Positions 10,883 through 20,168 of a DNA stretch of 64,000 nt are shown here, piece by piece. Numbering within the stretch: position 1 is the first letter of the stretch; each line of letters starts with the position of its first letter. A program made the position numbers and the translations under genes. The notes beneath the pieces were generated by a model that saw nothing but the letters and a program-made list of their open reading frames with translations, had not been told where the DNA came from and did no database searches. The stretch spans positions 62,001-126,000 of the forward strand of contig JAENRP010000079.1 of assembly GCA_024741835.1 (NCBI GenBank), written 5' to 3'. Source of the stretch: Diplocarpon mali (lineage: Eukaryota; Ascomycota; Leotiomycetes; Helotiales; Drepanopezizaceae).

Positions 10883-11983
10883 ATGACAAAGACCGCTTTC
10901 ATCACCGGGGCAACAGGCCTGCTAGGCAGACAAGTCGTCAAGGCCTTTGAACGAGCTGGCTGGGACGTCAGAGGTACAGGATTCACGCGCGCAAAGCCGC
11001 CTGCAATCTTGAAGCTCGACCTTGGCTCCGAGGCAGACGTCGCGAAGACCCTCGAGGAAGTCCAGTTAGTCTCTTCTCCCTCCACAAAGCTTTTATTAAT
11101 GCGCAGCTCGAAGACCTCAAGTTGTCATCCATTGTAAGTCTGTGAGCCAGCTCTGCGAGATACTGCTAACAGCCAGCAAGGTGCCGCCAACCGCTTCCCA
11201 GATAAATGCGATAATGATCCCGCGGGCACACGAGCTCTCAACATCGAAGCTTCCGGCTCCCTCGCCAGGCTCTGCGCGGCACAATCCATCCTCCTCATCT
11301 ACATCTCGACCGACTATGTGTTCCCCGGTCTAGAGGGCGATGCTCCCTACGAAGCTACAAGTGTTCCGAGCCCACCGAACCTGTACGGCATGACGAAATG
11401 GGAGGGTGAAAAGGCGGTGCTGGCCGAGTATGAGAAGGCTGGCAAAGCAGGCTGGGGCATTGTGTTCAGGGTACCGGTCCTTTACGGAGATGCTGGAGCT
11501 CCTGCCGAGAGCGCTGTCAATGTCCTGATGGACGCGATACACAAGGCACAAGACAAGGGCGCCGATGTCAAGATGGATCATTGGGCAATCCGATATCCTA
11601 CAAATACGGAGGACATTGGGCGAGTTCTACAAGGTGCCTATCCATGGACCTAACGGACACATATACAGCACGTTGACATTGCTCCAGACGTAGCAACCAA
11701 ATACCTCTCCACCGACGACAAATCTAACCTTCCCACGATCCTCCAATTTTCTTCCGAAGACAAGATGACCAAATATGAGATTTGCGAGATCTTTGCGGAG
11801 ATCATGGGTTTGCCGCTAGACGGTATGACTGCGAATACCGAAGGCAACGATCCTAATGCGAGTGTCAAGCGCCCGTACGATTGCCATCTCTCGACTAAGG
11901 CTTTGAAGGATCTAGGGATCAATATTTCTACGCAAGACTTTAAGGCGTGGTGGAGACGAGAAGTAAAGGCATACAGGAAGTAG
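10883..11983 (+). CDS. RmlD/MAT2B-like NAD(P)-binding reductase
   Basis: This is an extended short-chain dehydrogenase/reductase of the RmlD group, which includes dTDP-4-dehydrorhamnose reductases and the regulatory beta subunit of methionine adenosyltransferase; fungal members are usually called MAT2B-like. The Rossmann motif GATGLLG is at the N-terminus (TAFITGATGLLGRQVVKAF). PQVVIHCAANRFPDKCD, LLIYISTDYVFPGL and the YxxxK pair in YGMTKWEGEK follow, as in the family. Exons 10883-11064, 11114-11133, 11181-11623 and 11669-11983 give 319 residues in frame. Exon 2 is only 20 bases, and intron 1 needs an AAG acceptor seven bases after a CAG. The intron 3 donor (GTTCTA) is weak and chosen because it keeps frame. 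The first ATG of the open frame (10823) adds 20 unconserved-looking residues. The substrate is unknown. Confidence 0.85.
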
Positions 11984-12182
11984 CATACTCCTAGCAGACG
12001 AGCTGCTTTTTGCCGGCCCGGGCGGTGGCTTACTTGGACCATGAAGAAAGGCTTCGAGGCTTTGTCGAACTTTCCTACCATCTGGTTCTCTCAGCACAGG
12101 ATACATCATGCTTGATCCCATATTTCCGTGCTCTCGCATGTTACCTGGTTGTCAGGATAAAGTCAAGGAGTATCTCGATATT

Positions 12183-12758
12183 CTACGGTTTGCAGCTATG
12201 CCTTCCATTCGTGGCCTTATGCGCGTACTCTTCTTTATAAGTAAAGTTATATGTTTGGGTCTCTTCAAATAGGGCAATGCCTTGGTACTCAGTCGACTCG
12301 TGGCCACAGGGCATGAAATGGAATGATATTTCGTCTCGAGACTCTTGGATCAATCCTGTCCCTATGTCAGCTCGTTTTTCCGCTCGATATTTAGAAACCC
12401 ACCAGCGAAAAGGTTGGTGCTGAGGATATGGCAGTGGTCTTGCTTCACCAGCATAATTTTTCCACTGTCTCATCGCGTCCATGTCTTCTACCCACATCAG
12501 AAACTTCTCCAATGTAGCTTCACATCCTGTTAGCTTTGGGTCTGCGCGCTCAGGGTAAAATCCTGCATTCCTTTTACAGTGCTTCAGAAGCAGGATCTTG
12601 TTCGGATAGTCAGCATAATATTTCCTCTTGTTCGCTACAGCAGGCAGCAATCCATGCAGCACTGCTCCTGGCAGACGGTAGAAGTCTTCGTTTCCCAAAA
12701 GCACGTGGTTTAGAGTTAAGCAATAGGTAGTACTGGTGTTTCGCAGAATCTTGCTCAA
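12183..12758 (-). CDS. hypothetical protein
   Basis: This is a 191-residue open frame with convincing protein-like composition: LPGAVLHGLLPAVANKRKYY, CKRNAGFYPERADPK and TLEKFLMWVEDMDAMRQWKN. I recognise no domain. The frame opens at SKILRNTSTTYCLTLNHVLL without a strong start context, and a second minus-strand frame overlaps its 5' end, so an upstream exon may be missing. Regard it as a conserved-looking fragment or small gene convergent with the reductase. Confidence 0.45.
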   Translation of the reverse strand: MSKILRNTSTTYCLTLNHVLLGNEDFYRLPGAVLHGLLPAVANKRKYYADYPNKILLLKHCKRNAGFYPERADPKLTGCEATLEKFLMWVEDMDAMRQWKNYAGEARPLPYPQHQPFRWWVSKYRAEKRADIGTGLIQESRDEISFHFMPCGHESTEYQGIALFEETQTYNFTYKEEYAHKATNGRHSCKP

Positions 12759-13967
12759 AGTCTGCGAAAACCTGATACGTGAGATCCTGCACGTATCGGC
12801 TTCGCCTATTCAGGATCTCGTTCTGGTGATTTTTCGGAATCGCATCTGTGGTGCCTTATCCAAACGCAAGACACATAGTGTGGGTAACTGTATATATAGC
12901 ATAGTCTCCCCGGAGGCGCTTCTGGGCGTGGCCTGTATCGACGCGGAGCCTCCACTCGTATGGACGGAAGTCCGTCCTCATACTCAGCGAGCCACGAACG
13001 AGTACCAGCGGGTCGCTTAGTCGCAGATGAATTGGAGGTAGGATCCTGTGCAGAGGGCTGGGCTGCCAGCGGCAAGACGGAAGACTCGGAGGCCTTGCCT
13101 GGTGCTGAGGCGGGTGCCGGTGCAGACTTGCTGCATGTCAGCAATCTGCCCCGGGACGGGGTGGCAGCCCAGCATGTATTTTCGCACTGGGCTGTCACTG
13201 CTGCTTGGACTATCACACCCACCATGGGACTTTCGCTGTAGGGGTCGTGACAGCGGGTTTAAGGGCAATGGCTGCGTCTGTCCTTTTTCCCTACTCTGAT
13301 TGCGCATCTTGATCCTCAGATCCGACAAGGCATCGAAAGCTCTCACGCCTGAAAACCGCAGTCAGCATGTCTCCCCTTTTCAAGAGATACGGCAGCGGCA
13401 CGAAGGAAGAAGGAGACCGGCCGAGGTGATTCATAGCAAGAGAGCTTCTAGGCACGAAGGAGATGTGGTTTCAAGAGTTTCACCCATACGTTTGTTGAGC
13501 TTCTTCGCCGACGAGATCGAGAACATGGCAGAACTAAGACTGGGCATTGGAAAGCAGGGCCGGGGACGGTTGTCAGATACACGTGGAGTGGCGAGTATGG
13601 CTGTTCGAGGCTGGATCCTTGGAATGGGTATCAAGCTGAGAAAGAAGGGCTGGTCTGGGTCGCGGCTCTACTCATTCACAATGGGGTTCTAAATTCATGA
13701 GTTTTGACAAAGGAGGGAGAGGAGGGTTGGAGTTGGAACCGATGCGCAGGGGGCGATTGGAGTGGAGGATGTTAAGCAGAGAGCTGTGGGGTTCGAGCTT
13801 CCCAACGATGGCTTTTGCGGTCAGTTTGATGTACTCCTCCGGACGAAAATTGATCGAATGCGATCATGACTTGGCAATCTCCAGTGATGTAGCTTGGTCT
13901 TCGAAAGCGCCTTAGTCTGATGATATGACCCGGATGGCAGAGTTTGTAAGCTTCTCAATCCTTTTTC
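12759..13967. other. gene-free or unrecognised 1.2 kb
   Basis: Several moderate frames overlap here (for example 13300-13692 plus and 12806-13225 minus), but none has a recognisable domain. On the minus strand, 13700-13840 reads RPEEYIKLTAKAIVGKLEPH, which looks protein-like but has no start or partner exon that I can find. It may be a gene remnant. Confidence 0.35.
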
Positions 13968-15093
13968 CTATGGCTTGAAAGTCTCCTTGACGCTCTGTAA
14001 AGACACACTCCTCACACTGACCGTAGCTCTTCCCGAGGCCTCGTCTTTGCCGTTCAACGTGAAGATCTCATCCACCCCTAAACTCTCCAGATACTCAATC
14101 GACCTGCCATAGTTCGTCCCCACATGCCCGATGGCATGGCTATCATCGCTCAACGTCAACTTCCCACCCAGCTTCAAGAACTCCTCGCAGACACACCGCA
14201 TCGGGTACGGTTCCTGGAGTCCTTTCCTCAGCGCGCTAGAGTTGACCTCCAACAAGCCGCCCTGGTCGACAATGACCCTCAGATTCCTCACCATCCGCTC
14301 CCAAACGCCGTCCCCTCGCCTCGGACTCGCATTCGGCGCATCGCTCAGCAGCCGGACGAGATCGAAATGGCCCACGACTCTCGGGTGTAGCACACGCAGC
14401 ATCTCCAGCTGGGCGTCGAAGTAATCCTCGAACAGGCGCTCGTCGGTACCCCCCGCGACGTCGCGCGCCTGGCGGTACAGCGCAGCGTCGTAGTCGATGG
14501 GGATGGCGTGCACGTGATGTACGGAGCCGATGAAGTAGTCGACCGCGGGGTGGGCGGCCAGCTCCTGGATGAGCGGGCCGTAGGAGGGTCGGATCCACTC
14601 TCCTTCGAAGCCGACCAGGAGCGTGATCTGCTCGGCGTACTTGTCGCGGAGCCGCACGGCTTCGGCGAGGAAGGCCTCGTGCCGGAGGAACAGCGGGCCG
14701 ACGGTGTCGCCGGCTTCGATCTGTCGGGAGACACCTGGGTCAGATGTTGGGTCTTGGGAGAGGGAGGAGGGGGTATGTGTGAGCGTGAGTGGGAGTGGGT
14801 GTTTACATGTGTCTACAAGTGTTTGTATGTACTTAGTATATACATGTATATGTATATGCGGAGGTGTGGATCTGTATACATGTACGTATACATGTGCATG
14901 TATATATGCATAGACGAAGAAAAAAACCCACCTCTTCCGGGTAAAGGTCCGACGCAGAGTTGCGCGGCATGTGCTCGGTCAAGGCGAAAGTCCGCATGCC
15001 CCTCGCAACGGCCGCCCGCACGACCTCCTCCAGCGTGTCCTTCGCGTGGCCGGGGCAGAATTGCCCGGAGTGGCTATGCATCGAGAAAGCCAT
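13968..15093 (-). CDS. HIS2: histidinol-phosphatase (PHP family)
   Basis: This enzyme dephosphorylates L-histidinol phosphate in histidine biosynthesis. Two exons (15093-14932 and 14720-13968) join in phase 0 to 304 residues. PHP-domain metal-binding motifs are in order: MHSHSGQFCPGHA, FALTEHMPR, LLVGFEGEWI, YFIGSVHHVHAIPID, VVGHFDLVRLL, LLEVNSSALRKGL and TLSDDSHAIGHVG. The start is the ATG directly before FSMHSHSGQF; an in-frame ATG at 15234 would add 47 low-complexity residues. The single intron is 211 bases, far longer than the others here, and contains an ATGTATAC-type microsatellite. The gene is divergent from the aminodeoxychorismate lyase-like gene, sharing about 870 bases upstream. 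Confidence 0.95.
14820..14910 (+). repeat. TACATGTATA-type microsatellite inside the HIS2 intron
   Basis: Imperfect alternating TATACATGTATATG units fill the middle of the intron. They can form local hairpins. Confidence 0.8.
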
Positions 15094-15962
15094 CCTGCCT
15101 GGCTGGCGGGTATGCCGGTCGGTTGCTTGGTCGGTATGGCGAGAAAGAGGAGCCGGAAGAGGAGAAGAGGTGGAGAGCACGAGAGGAGGAGAGGACGCGA
15201 GGATAAGAGCATAAGAGTAAGATGGGGCCGACACAGCTCGGTGGATGCGGCTGTTGCTGATGAGAGGTCAGGCCGCTCGGAACGTGTAATACGCAGTACT
15301 GTATGGAGAGTGGAGAGGGTGAATACCCTAAATCAGGAGCTCGCTTACGAGTTATAAGGTAGGTTTATTCTCCGCGGCCCCGACTCGGACAAAGTCTGCT
15401 CTGTTTTTCCACGCCGGCTGCGTGCTCCACCTCTTGACCTTTGCTGGAGGATAACCGAGGGGATCGGAGAGACTGCCAGACATTTCCCTGGCGTGGAGTA
15501 TCAAAAACAGCCGTCAGTCTTCGACCTCACACTGTCATCATGCGTGGCATTCGGCTGCTTTAACGCGCGCTTGTAGCAGCGCCTCATCCGATCCTGCAGC
15601 CAGAGCTCCTCCGTGGCTGTTGGGCGCTCGATGCCGGCGCCTGTCAGTGTTTACCTCTCCACTCGGTCTCGAAACTCTCGGTCCTCGCGAAAACATACGG
15701 CAGATAGGTTCAGTGTCGAGGTTACGTCTTCGTGAAAGTAGTTCCAATCCTCTGCAGAGCAGCAGAGAGCATGGATTCCAGAATTTTCCCGGTCGGACAA
15801 GTCACCAGAGACGAAGGCTGGTGCGAGCTCCACTCCAACCCGTTCCTCGCCAATTCCGTGACCCCGACCCACCCCTATAGATCTCGCTTCTGAGCTTTGC
15901 CTCGCCAACCCCCCGTCACAACACAACATCACGAGCACAGCACGAGCACAGGATCACGGGCC
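15094..15962. promoter_or_regulatory. shared divergent promoter region of HIS2 and the lyase gene
   Basis: The region has no supported gene. Two chromosome neighbours of amino-acid and folate metabolism diverge from it. I looked for the general-control site TGACTCA and did not see a clear copy. Confidence 0.4.
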
Positions 15963-16845
15963 ATGGCATCTCCAGACTTCCAGCTGTTTTCCTCCCTCCG
16001 GTACGACCCTCTCCTCACCTCACTCGCGCTCAACTCCGCAGCCTGGGATGGCGAGATCGAGCGCCCCAGCCCGTTCTACATGCTCCCCTTCCACCGCGAC
16101 CGCATGCTCCAAGCGGCCGAGCACTTCGGCTGGACGTGCGCCGCCGAAGCCATTCGCGGCACGGCCGGCTTCGACCTCCTCCTCCAGCACCTGACCGAGG
16201 CGATCGATCCCCCTCCGCCAACTCCGCGGAGGCTCAAGACGCTGCTGAGCCACGACGGGACCATCACGGTCGAGTCGAGCCCGTGCCCCGCTGTCACGAG
16301 ATGGGACTTGTATCCGCAGCAGATCCCACCGCCCGCCGACACAGCCGCCCGGGCAAGGACTCCTGGGGACGGCGACGCGGTGGGCGGCGACGTACCCGAG
16401 GGCCAGCCGTGGGATGTGATCCCCGACACAGCACGCACCGCCCCGTCCTCGTACACGGGATACAAGACCACAAACCGGGACGCGTACGACGCCGCTCGGG
16501 CGCGTGTCGGGATCCAGGACGTGGCGGAGAAGCGGGAGGTTGTGCTCGTGAGTGAGAGGAACGGGGAGATTATGGAGGGGAGCTTGACGACGGTCTTCTT
16601 CTGGCGGGGGGGCAAGTGGACTACCCCGCCCGTGTCGAGCGGTGGGCAGATTGGCACGACGCGGAGGTGGGCCCTGGAGAAGGGGTATGTATAGGGTACG
16701 TCGCGGCGTCTCGTATCGCGGGCTGATATGTTCTAGGCACTGTGTCGAGGGCGTTGTGAAGCTCGATTCCCTGATTGACGGAGAAGAGTGCTGGATCAGC
16801 AACGGGGTGAGGGGTTTCCAGCTCGGAAAGGTAAAGCTCCCATAG
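15963..16845 (+). CDS. 4-amino-4-deoxychorismate lyase-like, PLP fold-type IV
   Basis: Aminodeoxychorismate lyase (ABZ2 in yeast) makes p-aminobenzoate for folate from aminodeoxychorismate. The product has the class IV aminotransferase layout: an N-terminal FSSLRYDPLL and FYMLPFHRDRMLQAAEHFGW, the likely PLP lysine in YTGYKTTNRDAYDAARARVG, then EVVLVSERNGEIMEGSLTTV and PPVSSGGQIGTTRRW. Exon 2 (16737-16845), after a GTATGT..TAG intron (16685-16736), supplies CVEGVVKLDSLIDGEECWIS. The total is 276 residues, close to fungal homologues. Start 15963 (ATGG context) is preferred over the in-frame 15897. Branched-chain or D-amino acid aminotransferase relatives share this fold, so the substrate is inferred. 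Confidence 0.85.
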
Positions 16846-17056
16846 AGAGATGGATCGCGGATGTGTGCTATCTCTTCTAATGGGTAGAGATCGAGTGTCC
16901 CGGCGTCTTGAAACAACCGGAAAAAAAAAGGGGAAAAAAAAGAAGAACAAGATGAAGCCGCGTTCGCTACCTCTAGAGCAACCATGCCTGGCCAAAACCC
17001 TATGACCGACTCCTTGTGCTGCAGTTCAAACCTACACACCCGCCACTCCCCGAAGC

Positions 17057-17720
17057 CTAAAGCTTCTTACCAGCCACATCTTTACTCGTGCTCCCATCAT
17101 AGTAATGTGCCATCTCCAGCCCCGCCCTCTTGTAGCCGCACTTGACGTAGAAGCCTTCGTTGGCTTCACTGCAGTCCAGGATACACTTGTAGCATCCCAC
17201 CTGCTCAGCCACGAAATCCAGCGCCTGGATGAGCTTCAGCCCGAGCTTCTTCCCTTGCTGGTCCTTCGCCACGGCAATGTCCTCGATGTGACCGACGAGC
17301 CCCAGATTATGGATGCTAAATACGTCGCCGTCAGCCCCGCATCGCACACACAGCCTGCCAGGAGCGAGAAACCTACAACTTCCGCTCGACGACCAGCGCC
17401 CCGGTGCCGACGACCCGTCCCTGGTCCTCGATGACCAGCAGGTAGTACCCCCCCTTGCCCTGGCCGCTCATCCAGTCGTACCGCTCGTTCCAGGCCTCCT
17501 CGGAGATGTCACCCACCGTCGTCAGGACGCGCAGCACGTCTAGGAAGCCGATGCCGTAGTCGGATCTACGCAGGGCGCGCAGCGTGTACGTCGACGGGAG
17601 CGAGGCTGCAACCGGGGGCGAGATCAGCTCGGGACCGAAGAGACCGGGCTCGTCCGCCGCCGGCGGCACTGCCTGTCCGGACTCTCTGGTGTGATGGGCT
17701 GCGTCTTTCGTCTCTGCCAT
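17057..17720 (-). CDS. GNA1: glucosamine-6-phosphate N-acetyltransferase
   Basis: This GNAT-fold enzyme acetylates glucosamine 6-phosphate with acetyl-CoA on the route to UDP-GlcNAc, the precursor of chitin, N-glycans and GPI anchors. Exon 1 (17720-17377) contains YTLRALRRSDYGIGFLDVLR, VLTTVGDISEEAWNERYDWM and YYLLVIEDQGRVVGTGALVV. Exon 2 (from about 17315) contains HNLGLVGHIEDIAV, the acetyl-CoA loop KDQQGKKLGLKLI, then CYKCILDCSEANEGFYVKCG. The join uses a GTAGGT donor and TTTAG acceptor and restores the conserved VERKFIHNLG. The product is about 200 residues, with an N-terminal extension of roughly 40 residues over the yeast enzyme. Confidence 0.95.
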
Positions 17721-18352
17721 GGTGGTGGGAGATTGTTGCCGGAAGACGGGGAGAGAGCCGCGAGGAAAGCCGTGAAGCAGACCGTGAACAATACAAGCTA
17801 TCTGGAGTCAACAGAGCTGCAAACCGATCCGCGGGGTTCCAGGGCACACTTCGGGGACGCGTACGCAAAGGCTGGCGGGGGCAAAAATTCGGACGCAATC
17901 GCGAGATGGCAGATGGTTGGGATGTCTCGTCGGGTTCTCGAGCATACGGTTGTGAAAAGGTCTGGTGTTGCGGCGGGGTCGACGTCAAGCGGGCTGTCAA
18001 GGTCTTGAGTCCCCTGCCTTTTCCACCTTGACAAGGCCTCAGCGTGCGGGTACAACCGAGTCGTCGGCGGCTATTCTTAGCGAGCCCCACCCCCTTTTTT
18101 CTTTGTTTTTGCTGCGTCGCTGGCAAGATTGTGACCTGCCCACTGCGCATGTCAACAATCCGATCCCGTCTCAAGTCGCACCCTGATATGTGATGCCTGG
18201 AAGCAGGCGAAGTCTTCAACCCGCTGGTCCCCGAGTTGCATCACTTGCCAGTGACTTATTTGGACCTGCTGGCTTCACGGCTGCAGAGAATCTGGTGTTT
18301 GGAGTTGTAGACGTGTGCACGGGTTTTTGATATCGGGTTTTGCTTGCATGAG

Positions 18353-18489
18353 GCTCCGCTGGCCCTCCGGGGGCCACTACCGTGGAGGCTTTCCAGTCCT
18401 TCCCAGACGCAAATGTCCTTAGTAAATTAATCTTTTGCAGATGTTCTGGACGGCCTCCACGGCAGTGGCCCCCGGAGGGCCAGCGGAGC
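18353..18489. repeat. 37-bp inverted repeat with 63-bp spacer (foldback or MITE-like)
   Basis: The left arm is 18353-18389 and the right arm 18453-18489. The arms are reverse complements with one mismatch and are very GC-rich (GGCCCTCCGGGGGCCAC), while the spacer is ordinary or AT-rich. A transcript would fold into a strong hairpin. I see no transposase and no convincing target-site duplication, so the mobile nature is only inferred. Confidence 0.9.
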
Positions 18490-19952
18490 GCCACCCTCAA
18501 TCTTAGTGCTGTATTATTGTTTCTCATAGCAACTTTCGAAGCTACATAGCTAGCTATCTAGCCTTCTTACGAGGCATGATCAGTCTAGTTGACGCTGACA
18601 TGGCCAGGTCACTGGTCTGCTACTATACGTTTTCTGATAACCTATTACAGCATGCAAAGAAGCCCCCCCTCCGACTTGGAGTCGGCGCACCGTGCAAGGA
18701 TTCCATACTCGGTATTGAAACCCACAACACCCATACAAGAACCTACTTCCACATCGCCCCGATACCCCTTTTCCTCTGTTGACGGATAGCTCCATTCCAA
18801 GAGCCTTAGGGGTGGCACACTACCAGCCAAACTGGTAGCATTGATCTGGGTGATTCAAATGAGTTTGACCATCCCCTTTCCACATCCCGGCGCAAACTCC
18901 ACAGAAAAATAACAAAGGCTGCCGCTGCTACAAGTGACTTGCGGTTCCCTCTACTGAGATCGAGTGTTATGGCTCGGTCATAGAGCTCCTAGCTACAGCC
19001 AAAACAGCCTTTACTAGACCTTCCGGCCCCTACGGATCTAGCACAGTTGTTTATCGGTAATGATGCGCCTTTGATGGTGCGACCAGTGTTTTCTCCCAAG
19101 CAAAACCGGCTTGACGTACACCTCATGTGATCCACCCAGCCGTGTTCTGGATCTGTTCCGTCTTCTCGCATATGGTGGATTTTGTTCAGGTAATTCTCTC
19201 TTCAGTCACCTCGAGAGGTCCCCACTCCCATACACCTCTTGTGGCATGGAGAGATCCTTGGACTCAGCAAGATTACTCGAATGCCCCTATTCAGTGCCGA
19301 CTCTGGGTAGCTTTGTCGTAATACTTGACAACGACAGCAAGGACAACAGCTAATTCCAATGCATAGAATCCGCCTCTTCTAACTCTGATCATGTAGGAGC
19401 CGAGTCTGCAAGCCGCTGCTCCTGGGGCTCTATCCTCCGCAAGTCGTTTCCTCTGGTTAATACGCCAGCATATCCCAACGTACATAGATTGTGTAGTCAT
19501 ACTTCCAACATACATGATTCACTCTTAGGTGAGCGTTTCTCGCCAACTTTTTCTGGCAGTCTGGTGGTGATGGAGGTGGCCAAACCGGGTAAATGAGACT
19601 GCCAACAATACCTGGTCCGCACAGGCGAGCAGCATACTGATTATCCCAGCTGTATTGGATTCAAAGTGCCTAATCAACAGTCGCAAGTAACTTCCGCTCT
19701 TGACTTCCGGCCGCATTCTTTCTCCAAGTCCATATGTTTCGCGAAACTGAAGCCGGCCCGTGCCCACAGGAAGACGTCCAAGAGATAAAGTCTATCGGCG
19801 CCGAGCCTAGAGTTATGTTTTGTGGTTTGTAGTCCGATCGAACCCAACCCTTCCATTGCCGAGCTTAAGTGAGGGGATTCCCATCCGACTTCGGCCGCTT
19901 AGCGAGTCCGCATTCGACCTAGTCTCTTCATCTCCTCCGCTTGGCGAGAAAG

Positions 19953-19972
19953 ATCTGATAATCTTATCAGAT
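19953..19972 (+). promoter_or_regulatory. palindromic SreA-type GATA sites upstream of hapX
   Basis: The sequence ATCTGATAA, then TC, then TTATCAGAT gives two inverted copies of ATCWGATAA, the binding consensus of the iron-responsive GATA repressors (SreA/SRE/Urbs1). It lies about 200 bases before the hapX start codon. In Aspergillus, hapX is repressed by SreA when iron is plentiful, so the location fits. Binding here is inferred. Confidence 0.8.
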
Positions 19973-20168
19973 CCTCGATCGCCGTCTCAGTTTGTCTCGT
20001 TTCTCCGACTTCTTCCACCTCGGCCTCTAGCACTGTACTTCTCCTTGCAGTCTGGCCGACATTCTCTGGTTGGCCTTAAACTACCACCTATCGATAATCG
20101 ACAGTCGGAACCCACGCTTTACTTCACTCCCATACAGTCTCATCAGGAAAATCAATCTCTCGGGCGAC

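Larger units (their letters stand above)
17721..20168. other. long intergenic region upstream of hapX
   Basis: This holds 2.4 kb without a supported gene between the GNA1 start and the hapX start. It includes a 37-bp inverted repeat (18353-18489) and a palindromic GATA site (19953-19972). Short frames on both strands lack domains. Confidence 0.5.

Noticed and set aside
16020..17039. 339-codon minus-strand open frame opposite the aminodeoxychorismate lyase-like gene
   Set aside because: A shadow of a GC-rich coding region; it runs through the sense intron and has no recognisable motifs.
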